Shown in pieces: positions 35,176 to 44,108 of a DNA stretch of 64,000 nucleotides (its first letter is position 1; each line of letters opens with the position of its first letter). The DNA comes from an uncultured Alphaproteobacteria bacterium. Its GTDB lineage: Bacteria > Pseudomonadota > Alphaproteobacteria > RF32 > CAG-239. Under the pieces are notes generated by a model. The model was given only the letters and a program-made list of their open reading frames with translations, was not told the origin of the DNA and ran no database searches. The translations under genes and the position numbers were made by a program. The DNA lies in NCBI GenBank assembly GCA_934276635.1, contig CAKQTH010000003.1:16739-80738 (forward strand), written 5' to 3'.

Positions 35176-38100
35176 TCAATCTACGGCATAATTTGCACAA
35201 TACGGCTGAACTCCGCCCTTCATCTCATTGGCAAAGGCTTCTTCCTCTTGCTTTTTATATTCTTCGCTGGCTTTGCGGTTTACCTGCTCGGATATAACTT
35301 TTTGAGCAAAATCTGCCGAATTTCCGTCCGTATCTTCACCGACAACCACCACTTCTTCATTGTCTTTTACCAAAGCGGCATACATTCCTTTGAGCTTTTT
35401 GAATTTTTCTTTCAAATACTCGTTGTTTTCTTCCTGCATTCCGCTCAAAGAAGAATATGCTGTTTTCAGGTTTTTATTCTTGATGGATTCCATCGCCTGC
35501 GCAACCTGATTATAATCGGCGTCTATTGCCAAATCCAAATCCGGTTTCGGAGAAAATCCGGCTTTTTTCAGCGATTCAATAAGGCTTTCTCTTAAAGCAT
35601 CGACCTCTTCTTTGAGTTCTTCCTGCGCCTGCAATGTCGTCTGTTCGTTTTCGGCCAAAGTCAAAAAGTCTCCGAATTGGTTGCGGTTGAGCTGCGCACG
35701 ATATTTTATAGCCATACTGTTGCTAGTCTTTTTGCTTTCAGTTGCGTCTCCGCCGTCCTCGTCCTTATCGATTTTATAAAAAGTATCTTTCGCACCTTTT
35801 GTAATCATAATAAAGCTCTTGCCGAGCTGTTTCGATGCCGAGAACAACAAGCCCATCTCGCTGCCTCTTTCTTTCGAACTGCTATAAGCATATCCTCTGT
35901 CCGCGAATATTTTATCATTAAAATCAACATCTCCCTGAGCTTTGGCATATACCTTATCCGAAACCGTGTCCTGAACGCCTCCGCCCGGTTTCATAGGCGA
36001 CGGCTTTGTTTGACTCAAATATATTTCCTGACAATTCGGAATTTTTTCAAAGCTTTGTTTCGGCGCTCTGCGGCTCAAAATATATCCGTTTTTAGTTACT
36101 GCCGTTGTCGCCGGTATTTTGATATCAACATAATAGTCGCCCATTTTGCACGGATAAATTCCGCTGCGGAAAAATTCTATATTTTTCTTATCATCTCTCG
36201 GGCTTCCCAATCCTTCGGTTCCGTTTTCCGTCGAAAACAAATTGTAGCTTTCTTCCACATACGAGTGCAAATCAAGCATTCTTTGCCAAATTTCCGGCAT
36301 ATTTGATACACTCTTCAAAATTGCGTCTTTGGTAACTTTTTTGCCGGTATAAGTATTTTTGTCATCATAACCATAACTTTTCGGCATATTTACATAGTCA
36401 TCAACATCAAAATATATAATCTCGCGCATCGGCGGCAGATATTCCTGCGCGGCAACACGCGGAGCCTTAAAGTCTCGCGCCACTGGATACGCCCCGACGA
36501 AAAAGTCGGTATCGGCATTCAAACAAACATTGTTTTCACAAACCTTATCCATCACATATTTTTGCAGAATTGATTTTGCAAGACTAATCATTCTATCCGT
36601 CCGATATCCCTTTGTTATTAAAGATGTCAAAATAGAGGTTTGCGGATTTTTCAGTTCATCAATAAGTTCCTTATGAATCTTCATAAGTTCTTTGTGTCCG
36701 GCCGGAGTATAGATATAGTTATCGTCCTTTTTGCGCAATGCTTTAATTTTTTCTTCTGCACAAATTATTCTGTCTTTTGCATAATCCAAAACTCCGTTCC
36801 ATTTATGCGAAGAAAAATCGGCTTTCGCTGTGCAGCTTCCGGCAGACGGGGTTCCGACAATATCGTCCACAATACCGACAAATTTTAAGATATATTTGTT
36901 TCTGTCAACAGTGTTTGTGTATATTTTTTTATACATCTTTGCCAAACCGCCGTTTTTGTTTCTGCTGTCGAGCGTATTATTTTTTTGTTTTTGGATTTCT
37001 CCGTCAGCTCCGCTATAATATTCTTCTATATAAAGAATTTTGGCATCGGTACAAGCGTAGCTTTCTACATTATTACATTCCTTTTGCTTTTCAAGGCTGC
37101 ATTGGTCCAAACTTTTTTTGCAGGTGTCCGGATCATCATTAAGCTTTTTCTTGTTTGCGGCAATCTCATTTTCCAATGTGGTAATTTGCTGTTGCAAAAC
37201 AGACATCTGCTTATTTGCAACCGTCAGCTGCGCGTTAGTCTTTTCCAAAGTACTTTGGCTTTGTGCTTTGGTTTCTTTTGCATATATAGCCTGTCCTGAT
37301 TTTTTATCTTTGGAAATTTCCTGTCTTTTGGCCACAATTTCCAGATTGTTATCCATATCCGTGATTGTGCCTTCAGCCTCTTTTTTTGTATCTTTCAGGT
37401 TGTCAATCGTTGTCTGAAGCTCGTTCTTTTGCGTATACAGTTTTTCGAGCTGGGTTGTTATCGCTTTATTCTTATTTTCCAAAGATCTCCGCGCTGTTTC
37501 TCCGGTGTTTTTAACACCTTGAATTAACTGGTTCTTAGCGCTTACCAATTCGGCTAATTTTTTGTTGGCAAAAAAGTTTGTCGTGTAATCATATTTTCGA
37601 CCGTTCAGCTTAGTTTTAAACTCACTGAAGGCAGATCTCGCTTTTTCTTTTTCCTTATCATTTTTGTCATCGTCTTCATCATATCTTGTTCTGGAAACAA
37701 GCTCCGACATCATATCAATTCCGGTTCCGGTCAGCGCTGTCAATGTCTTGCCGTCGTCGTTTTCGTCCATATCAAAAAACGGCCATACATCGTTCAGATA
37801 CAATTTCATATTTTGATATTTTTTCTCAAGATATTGATCATAGAATTTTTTCTGGTCATTCCATATCGGAAACTTGCGTTTCGGCTTGCCCCAGCTTTGC
37901 GTTGTATATTGATCCTGCGCCAGCTTTTTGGCCACCGCCGCGCCAATAAGGAAATTAAACTTATCTTTCAGGTGTTCGTTCTTTTTTATCTGCTCCTGAC
38001 GGCTCGGAGAACCGGCTCCGGCAACCGAGCTTGAACCATCGGAATCTTCATCGCTGGAGTGCTTTTGTTTCAATTTTGCCTTAGAATTTTGCACCGTTGC

Positions 38101-39873
38101 ATCAACATCTTCACCGGTGTCGTCTTCGGCATCAAAATCGCTCTTTTCCAAATCATCGGGAGAAATATCGTCGCTTTGCAGTGCTTTTGCGGTCTGAAAC
38201 GCCTTATAAGCCCAGCCGGAGACACCCTTTCTGCTTGCATAATCAGTCACATTTGCAGGCGCGGCGCCTCCGTACCAAACTTTCGCACCGCTCGGATAAT
38301 ATCGATCCAAATAATTTACGGCACATTTGTCCGAGGTCTTTACTTTTTCAACTGCCAGATTGTGTCTTTTAACCGCGCGCTGATAGCTGACGAAAGCCTC
38401 ACGAAAACTCGGCAGCGATTGTTTCAAATTGTGTGCAGTCATTGATTTTCGCATAGTTTCGGCAACGGCTTCAAGCTCTTTTAATTTTCTGAATTCTTCC
38501 TCAGATCCGGTAAAGGCCGATTCGATATCCGGCTTTTCGGCTGTTTCGTATGTCAGTGTTGAATTTGCCTTTACATCAAATTTATAATCGCCGAAAAACT
38601 CCTTGTCTTCCTGCTCAGTTTCGTCTTTTGTAACCATCTTGTTACTTGCTGTCGACGAGCTTGACAAAGCGGACTTTGTCTCGTTTTTCAAAAGCGTATT
38701 TGTTGCCGTCGGAATCGCCACCTTAGAAGACAATGCCGGAGATTGAGCCGAAACAGCTGCGGCAGCATTTGATCTTTGCAAAGCCGATGATGCCGATGTC
38801 ATCGGAGATACCTCAACAGACTGTGTAACCTTGCGGAATGCCGGCTTGTCGGCAGAAAGTTTCTGCTGCGGCAATGCTTGCTTTGCATTTGCCGAATTCT
38901 TGATTTCAGTCGCCGGAGCCGCAGCTGTTGTCTTCATATCTGCCGCTTTTGCCTGAGTTGCAACAACATTTGCTGCCATAGCCTTATTTTGCGGTTTAAG
39001 CTCTGCCGCATATCCCATTGCAAAAGTTTTTGAATACGGCTCAGACTGAGCATATGTCGGCATTTTGAACAATTTTTCATCAAGCGCCGAGCTCTTCTTG
39101 GATTTCTTTCCTTTTCCGCCGCCTTCAACAAATTCGGCCGGTTCGACCATCTCGTCCAAAAACTTTGCGGCATAGTATTGTGTGCGCATAACCGACAATG
39201 TTTCCGCAAGCTTTAACAACTCGTCAATTGTGCCGTATGCATCGTACGAGGAAACCAAAGCAGCCACAATCTCTCCGTCGCCTTTCGATTCGCCCTCTTC
39301 ACCGCTTGCCCCGCTTGCAGATGCGGCCATCTGGCTTTGCGTGTCGGCAAATGCCTCAACTTTGTCTTCCATTTCTTCAATCTGCATATCAAGCGCACGG
39401 ACGCTGACATACAATTCTACAATACTGTCCGTCACAAATTCGCGCGATTTTTTGCGATATGCGCTCTTGATATCCGAATCGGTGCTCGGATATGCCAAAA
39501 ACAGCTGATGGATGACTTCTGCAACCTTTTCCGGATCTTTTCGGTCTTCTTTGCTGAGCAATTTTGAGCGTTTTCCCATTGTTTTCATAGAAGACAGAGG
39601 TTTCGGCTTGCTTGATGTCCCGACAAAGAAATTTGAATTAACAGAATTGGAAATCGCCTTTTTTGCCGCGGTATATTTATCTTTAATCGCCGTTTTGACT
39701 TTGTTGATTTTTGTTTTAACGCCCTGAATATTCGTCGACACATCTTTAACCACGGCACCGGCATCTGCAACAACGCCCTGTATTGCGGAAATAAAGTCAA
39801 GCGCCCGAGCATCTCCGGCGGAGATATAAATTGCAAATATTGCGGAAATAACAATTTTTATGCATTTATTCAT
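35176..39873 (-). CDS. Giant exported coiled-coil protein of the secretion cluster (1565 aa)
   Basis: I do not recognise this protein. It has a signal peptide (IVISAIFAIYISAGDARA|L), then helical segments. An N-terminal part (~110-250) contains SIVELYVSVRALDMQIEEME and TLSVMRTQYYAAKFL. A Ser/Ala/Lys-rich low-complexity stretch covers ~290-420, and a long coiled coil ~770-915. A Cys-rich patch (CKKSLDQCSLEKQKEC...CTDA) follows at ~915-945, then globular sequence with EYLPPMREIIYFDVDDYVNM. No membrane segment follows the signal peptide, so it is not VirB6 despite its position. A periplasmic or surface role in the machine is inferred from export and operon context. GAGGAG precedes the ATG. Confidence 0.6.
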   Translation of the reverse strand: MNKCIKIVISAIFAIYISAGDARALDFISAIQGVVADAGAVVKDVSTNIQGVKTKINKVKTAIKDKYTAAKKAISNSVNSNFFVGTSSKPKPLSSMKTMGKRSKLLSKEDRKDPEKVAEVIHQLFLAYPSTDSDIKSAYRKKSREFVTDSIVELYVSVRALDMQIEEMEDKVEAFADTQSQMAASASGASGEEGESKGDGEIVAALVSSYDAYGTIDELLKLAETLSVMRTQYYAAKFLDEMVEPAEFVEGGGKGKKSKKSSALDEKLFKMPTYAQSEPYSKTFAMGYAAELKPQNKAMAANVVATQAKAADMKTTAAAPATEIKNSANAKQALPQQKLSADKPAFRKVTQSVEVSPMTSASSALQRSNAAAAVSAQSPALSSKVAIPTATNTLLKNETKSALSSSSTASNKMVTKDETEQEDKEFFGDYKFDVKANSTLTYETAEKPDIESAFTGSEEEFRKLKELEAVAETMRKSMTAHNLKQSLPSFREAFVSYQRAVKRHNLAVEKVKTSDKCAVNYLDRYYPSGAKVWYGGAAPANVTDYASRKGVSGWAYKAFQTAKALQSDDISPDDLEKSDFDAEDDTGEDVDATVQNSKAKLKQKHSSDEDSDGSSSVAGAGSPSRQEQIKKNEHLKDKFNFLIGAAVAKKLAQDQYTTQSWGKPKRKFPIWNDQKKFYDQYLEKKYQNMKLYLNDVWPFFDMDENDDGKTLTALTGTGIDMMSELVSRTRYDEDDDKNDKEKEKARSAFSEFKTKLNGRKYDYTTNFFANKKLAELVSAKNQLIQGVKNTGETARRSLENKNKAITTQLEKLYTQKNELQTTIDNLKDTKKEAEGTITDMDNNLEIVAKRQEISKDKKSGQAIYAKETKAQSQSTLEKTNAQLTVANKQMSVLQQQITTLENEIAANKKKLNDDPDTCKKSLDQCSLEKQKECNNVESYACTDAKILYIEEYYSGADGEIQKQKNNTLDSRNKNGGLAKMYKKIYTNTVDRNKYILKFVGIVDDIVGTPSAGSCTAKADFSSHKWNGVLDYAKDRIICAEEKIKALRKKDDNYIYTPAGHKELMKIHKELIDELKNPQTSILTSLITKGYRTDRMISLAKSILQKYVMDKVCENNVCLNADTDFFVGAYPVARDFKAPRVAAQEYLPPMREIIYFDVDDYVNMPKSYGYDDKNTYTGKKVTKDAILKSVSNMPEIWQRMLDLHSYVEESYNLFSTENGTEGLGSPRDDKKNIEFFRSGIYPCKMGDYYVDIKIPATTAVTKNGYILSRRAPKQSFEKIPNCQEIYLSQTKPSPMKPGGGVQDTVSDKVYAKAQGDVDFNDKIFADRGYAYSSSKERGSEMGLLFSASKQLGKSFIMITKGAKDTFYKIDKDEDGGDATESKKTSNSMAIKYRAQLNRNQFGDFLTLAENEQTTLQAQEELKEEVDALRESLIESLKKAGFSPKPDLDLAIDADYNQVAQAMESIKNKNLKTAYSSLSGMQEENNEYLKEKFKKLKGMYAALVKDNEEVVVVGEDTDGNSADFAQKVISEQVNRKASEEYKKQEEEAFANEMKGGVQPYCANYAVD

Positions 39874-39885
39874 CTTATTTCTCCT

Positions 39886-41214
39886 CTAGAATTGTTCGGA
39901 TATTGACGATGCCGTATCTTTTGCGGAATCTATCCCGCTTTTTACATCCGATACCGCGTTTTTAACACCGCTCACACTGAGTTTTTTCTTGCTTTTCTTA
40001 ATCCCTTGAGCATCTTTTTTCGTAAAGATGTAATCATCAAAGTTAAAGTTCTCTTTGTGCTGATATTCGTATGGCATATTAATCATGTCATTGGCGGTCA
40101 TCATCTTTAAATCTGCCGACATCAACTTGATATAATCAAGCAAAATATGCATAATCTGAACCCTGATGCCCGAAGTTTCAATCAACAACGCGCCGGTCTG
40201 GCTGTCTGTCTCTATAACGCTCTTTTTTAGCTCATCTAAAGTTTTTTCGTTGGATTCTATATTATTTTTAATGCGCAGCGCATCAATGTAAGCATTCAAG
40301 GTATCTTCACCGGCTGCTTTTTTACGATTGTTGCTGATTTGCGAGAGCAAATCTCCGCCGACCGGATTTCCTTCCGCAATAAAGTTCTTTTCCGCAGCCT
40401 CGCCATATCCGCCGTCGCCGCCGCTGAGCATTCCTGCCAATTTATCAACCGCTTTGTTTCCGACATCTTTTCCTTTTGACAGTGCCTTCTGAGACAACTT
40501 TTCAACTTCTTGTTCCTTGAGCTTTATATCTTCTTTTGCAGTGCTTTTCTGCTGTTCAAAAGACTGATACTTCTCCGACCGCTCGATTGCTCCCTTTTCG
40601 CTCTCAAGCTCCGCAATAGAGGCATTATTTTTTTCCATCTGAGCCTTACGGAATTCAGCGTCCTCATCTTCTCCCATTCTTGAAAGAGTATTGTTGTTGT
40701 CTTCAAGAACCTTAATTTGCGCGTCTATTCTTTGTTTTTCGGAAGAAACATAATCGCTCTGTTCTTTTTCAAGCTTGGTCAACGCATCTTTGGATTCTTT
40801 CAAAGTTGCCACAGCCTCGGCCTGCTTTTTCGCATCTTCAGCCTTATCTTTTGCATTTTTTGCATCACTGAGTGCTCCGCTTGCGGTATTTTTCGCATCG
40901 CTGACTACCTGTTTTGCATCATCAACCGTCTTTTTTACATCGTCAATTTTTTCTTTTGTATTCTTATAAAATTCTTTGGCCTTTTTGATTTTTTCAGAAG
41001 ATTCCATGGCTCCTTTTAGGCCTTTTTTTATGGTCTGATATTTTTCAGCAATCGGCTCAACAACTTTTTGCACATTTTCCGAAGCCTTTGTAACAAAGTC
41101 CGAAATTTTTCCGGCCGCACGCCCGAAATCGATATTAATCATCGCAGATGACGGGGTTGCAAAAACCATGCACACTAAAAACAAAACAGCAGCAATAACT
41201 CTCAGCTTTTTCAT
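39886..41214 (-). CDS. Exported coiled-coil protein of the secretion cluster (442 aa)
   Basis: Unknown family. A signal peptide (VIAAVLFLVCMVFATPSSA) is followed by an amphipathic helix, a Lys/Asp/Ala-rich coiled coil (~55-150), a second coiled coil (~150-245), a Gly-rich break (GMLSGGDGGYG) and a C-terminal helical module (~300-385, VQIMHILLDYIKLMSADLK). The last 30 residues again contain a KSGIDSAKDT-type helix. The C-terminal helical pair resembles those of the adjacent exported proteins. AGGAGG precedes the ATG. Confidence 0.6.
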   Translation of the reverse strand: MKKLRVIAAVLFLVCMVFATPSSAMINIDFGRAAGKISDFVTKASENVQKVVEPIAEKYQTIKKGLKGAMESSEKIKKAKEFYKNTKEKIDDVKKTVDDAKQVVSDAKNTASGALSDAKNAKDKAEDAKKQAEAVATLKESKDALTKLEKEQSDYVSSEKQRIDAQIKVLEDNNNTLSRMGEDEDAEFRKAQMEKNNASIAELESEKGAIERSEKYQSFEQQKSTAKEDIKLKEQEVEKLSQKALSKGKDVGNKAVDKLAGMLSGGDGGYGEAAEKNFIAEGNPVGGDLLSQISNNRKKAAGEDTLNAYIDALRIKNNIESNEKTLDELKKSVIETDSQTGALLIETSGIRVQIMHILLDYIKLMSADLKMMTANDMINMPYEYQHKENFNFDDYIFTKKDAQGIKKSKKKLSVSGVKNAVSDVKSGIDSAKDTASSISEQF

Positions 41215-41216
41215 TA

Positions 41217-41912
41217 TTATTCCTCCTCTTTGTCCTTAGAACCATATTTTTCGGAATCCGCGATTATATAAAAATTATATATTTGTGCTTCGGTTGAAAC
41301 AATATAGTTCAATCGTCTGATAATCGACCGAATACGCGGCCCCTGCGCATCAACCGCTTCTTTCATATTATTTATGGTTGCCGGTTTTGATTTGGCCTCT
41401 TCTTCGGCATCGTCCAAAAGCTCATTGCGGCGCACAAATGCCGATGCATACATATTTGCGGCCATATTTCTTTTCAGCTCATTGAACATATCCATTTTTT
41501 CCTGATATTGCTCAGATGTAATATCTTCCGGAAAAACATATTTTTCTTCCAAATTATTTTCAAAATCGTTGCTGTTTATGACAGACCCCAAACCTGACAT
41601 AAGCTGTGTTCCGGCCGCTTTCGGATCTTTTGCCAGCTCATAAGCGCTTTTACCCTTTTCGGCCAAATCTTTGCCTTTTTCATAGGCGCTTTTTCCTTTA
41701 TCAATCCCTTCTTTGGCAATATCCGTAACAGCGGTAACCTGATTGATGTTTTCTTGCACGGTAGAAACGACTTCTTCTTTGAATGCCGAAGCTTTTTCCA
41801 TATATCCTTCAACTTTTTCAACAACAAAATTCAGCGAATCCGGCATTGGGATTTGCGCATTTGCCGAACCGGCCGCCAGAATCATCAAAAACGCAACAAC
41901 ATATTTATTCAT
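41217..41912 (-). CDS. Exported helical protein of the secretion cluster (231 aa)
   Basis: Unknown, possibly VirB5-like by position, size and helical content. It has a signal peptide (MNKYVVAFLMILAAGSANA|Q), an Ala/Lys-rich helix with internal repeats (GKSAYEKGKDLAEKGKSAYE, ~75-95) and a C-terminal helical module (RRNELLDDAEEEAKSKPATI, IIRRLNYIVSTEAQIYNF). The ATG at 41912 has GGAGG 8 nt upstream and lies inside the end of the preceding gene (8-nt overlap), implying coupled translation. Confidence 0.6.
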   Translation of the reverse strand: MNKYVVAFLMILAAGSANAQIPMPDSLNFVVEKVEGYMEKASAFKEEVVSTVQENINQVTAVTDIAKEGIDKGKSAYEKGKDLAEKGKSAYELAKDPKAAGTQLMSGLGSVINSNDFENNLEEKYVFPEDITSEQYQEKMDMFNELKRNMAANMYASAFVRRNELLDDAEEEAKSKPATINNMKEAVDAQGPRIRSIIRRLNYIVSTEAQIYNFYIIADSEKYGSKDKEEE

Positions 41913-42579
41913 TATTGCTTCCTCCTTCTTCGACCAGCTCTTTGATATATGAAGCATCATATGCCGACAAATATTTCAAAGCCTTATTCATAATTTCGGT
42001 TGACAATACTTTGTTCAAATGGCTGTTCAGCACAATTGCAAAATCATAATCCGCCTCAGCCAAAACCGCAATATCCTCACGAATATTGGCCGCGCCGTTT
42101 TCGTTTCCTTCTTCACCGCTTTTGTTGTCCGAAAGATTGATTCCGAGCATTGAGCCGGAACCGATATCACCGAGTGCGCCCAAAGCGGAATCGCTGTCTC
42201 CGTTTCCTTTTTCTTCAAATTCTTTAACTACGGTATCTTCAAAATTTGAGGCATAAATCCCTTCAGCAACCATTGTTTTCAAGGTTTCCAGCTTGCTTTG
42301 CGCCGCCATTTCCGTAAAAGTTTCGCCGACGCTCCTCGAGCTTTCCACCGTATCATTTCTGTCTTTAAGCAGCTTAGAGAGACACTCTTTTGTAGCCTTT
42401 GCCGCTTCATCGGTATCCTGCATCTTGATTTTGCAGCTTTCCGCCATAATTTTCGGAATTATATAATCACCGTTGGCGGCCATTCCGGTTGCAACATTTG
42501 ATGCGCCGCTGATATCGGTGTCTGCGGCGCTTGCAGCTGCGGCAATCAGAAATGTCATTAAAAAAGCCGAATATTTCAT
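41905..42579 (-). CDS. Exported helical protein of the secretion cluster (224 aa), paralog of the next upstream gene
   Basis: A signal peptide (FLMTFLIAAAASAA) leads into a module GDYIIPKIMAESCKIKMQD...KECLSKLLKD that aligns with GNIILPKSLAAYCEMTIDE...EECLKKVLAK of the 476-residue neighbour, with the same 17-residue spacing between the two cysteines. The pair probably forms a disulfide in the periplasm. A helical C-terminal part follows (VAEGIYASNFEDTVVKEFEE). This is a duplication within the operon; family otherwise unknown. Its end encodes the ribosome-binding site of the following gene. Confidence 0.6.
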   Translation of the reverse strand: MKYSAFLMTFLIAAAASAADTDISGASNVATGMAANGDYIIPKIMAESCKIKMQDTDEAAKATKECLSKLLKDRNDTVESSRSVGETFTEMAAQSKLETLKTMVAEGIYASNFEDTVVKEFEEKGNGDSDSALGALGDIGSGSMLGINLSDNKSGEEGNENGAANIREDIAVLAEADYDFAIVLNSHLNKVLSTEIMNKALKYLSAYDASYIKELVEEGGSNNE

Positions 42580-42600
42580 TGTATCTTTTCTCCTCGCCTT

Positions 42601-44031
42601 TTATTTTTCTTCAAAAACAAAATCTTCTATGCCGTCAAGCTCGTTATATCGGCCGTAAATCGTGCGCAGCCAAACATAATCGTTTGCAACTTTCGCCATT
42701 TCTATCGCCTGATGCGCCGAAACTGTCATACTACTGCGGACTTCCGTTGCCCCATCTGCGGCCTCCTGCAAATCGGCTATAACTTTTTCCTCATAGTTTG
42801 CCGCCTTATTTGCCGCTTTAACAATCATACTCATCGCGCCGAAAGTGTTGTCTTTGCGAAACTCCAAAAGCTCATCGGTAGAAACGCCTGCTTCCGTGCT
42901 GCCGTCTTCGCTTTCCTTTGCCAAAACTTTTTTGAGGCATTCCTCAAGCCTGTCAGTATCTTTTTCCACTTCATCAATCGTCATCTCGCAATAAGCCGCC
43001 AAAGATTTCGGAAGAATAATATTTCCGTTGCCGGCGCGGCCGGTTTTAAGCTTTGACTGTTTTTCCGTGGTCTCGAGCAAGTCTGCCGACGCAATCACAC
43101 TCTTTTGTTCGTAAAAAAAAATATATTCATCGGCGGAAGATTGTTTTTGCATTTTTCTGAACGCTTTTTTTTCGGACACCGGCGCCACCGATTTTACATT
43201 TGCTTTAGCATCGGAAAGAGCCGGACTTTTAGCGACCGTGGCCCTATCCAAAGCTGCAGGTTTTGCCTCTTGTGCGGCTTTGAGCCCACCGGCGGCATCT
43301 GCTTTCGGCATAGCCTTAGGTTCTGAAATTGCTGAAACATTTTCTTTTTGCGCAGCCGGAGCTTTGAGCGTCTTATCGGCAGAAACCGGCGCTACCTGCA
43401 TCACATTATTCGGTCTGTTTTTCAAAAACTTATTGCTTGCCGCCGGCTGAAGTTCTTCAACGGAATTGTCGCTTTCATCTTCTTCCTGCTCTACTTCTTC
43501 GGCAGTTGCTTCATCATCTTCCGGCGGGGTCAAAAGCTCATCGCCTTCCGCCAGATCATTTGCGCCGTAACTTTTTTCGGCAGAGCTGAACAGTGATTTA
43601 TTTTCATCTTTATCCGCAAGAATACCGGCTCTTTCCTGCGCCATTTTAACGCCGTCTTCCGTAGCATCTTTAAGAGCCTTTGCTTTTTCTACCTGAGCCT
43701 CGGCAAAACCTTTGTATTCTTCATATTGTTCTTTGTATTCCTCAGCCTGTTTTCTCATTTTTTCAACTTCGGCCATTTGATCTTTTGCCTCATTTGTAAA
43801 TTTTGAAACCGTACTGACGGCATCACCGATGCTGGAACTAACTTTTGCGACCGTTTTGGTTGTTTCCACAATAACTTTGCTCGACTTAATTTGCTCAATA
43901 CCGCTCTTTATGGCCTGTACGATAGATGAAGTATCAAGCGTCGGAAGAGGAATAAACGCATAAGATTTCGGAGCAAAAAGTATTGTTGCCAAAACAACAA
44001 CTGAACTGAAATATAAAGCGGTCTTCTTCAT
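42601..44031 (-). CDS. Exported helical protein of the secretion cluster (476 aa)
   Basis: Unknown family. Layout: signal peptide (SSVVVLATILFAPKSYA), helical/coiled-coil region (~25-150, MRKQAEEYKEQYEEYKGFAE), a long acidic then Ala/Lys/Pro-rich disordered stretch (~170-310), and a C-terminal module (~345-470) with the two-cysteine motif shared with the following gene. The ATG at 44031 has GGGAG 7 nt upstream; upstream in-frame starts would bury the signal peptide. It starts 78 nt after virB4. Confidence 0.6.
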   Translation of the reverse strand: MKKTALYFSSVVVLATILFAPKSYAFIPLPTLDTSSIVQAIKSGIEQIKSSKVIVETTKTVAKVSSSIGDAVSTVSKFTNEAKDQMAEVEKMRKQAEEYKEQYEEYKGFAEAQVEKAKALKDATEDGVKMAQERAGILADKDENKSLFSSAEKSYGANDLAEGDELLTPPEDDEATAEEVEQEEDESDNSVEELQPAASNKFLKNRPNNVMQVAPVSADKTLKAPAAQKENVSAISEPKAMPKADAAGGLKAAQEAKPAALDRATVAKSPALSDAKANVKSVAPVSEKKAFRKMQKQSSADEYIFFYEQKSVIASADLLETTEKQSKLKTGRAGNGNIILPKSLAAYCEMTIDEVEKDTDRLEECLKKVLAKESEDGSTEAGVSTDELLEFRKDNTFGAMSMIVKAANKAANYEEKVIADLQEAADGATEVRSSMTVSAHQAIEMAKVANDYVWLRTIYGRYNELDGIEDFVFEEK

Positions 44032-44108
44032 TTTGTTTCTCCCAAAAGCATCAGATGATAAATAATAACATACAAAATATCTTTGATAAAGATTTTTTTG
44101 CAAAATCG

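Noticed and set aside
35176..39873. The 1565-residue protein as an extended VirB6
   Set aside because: VirB6 proteins have five or more membrane helices; here only the signal peptide is hydrophobic.
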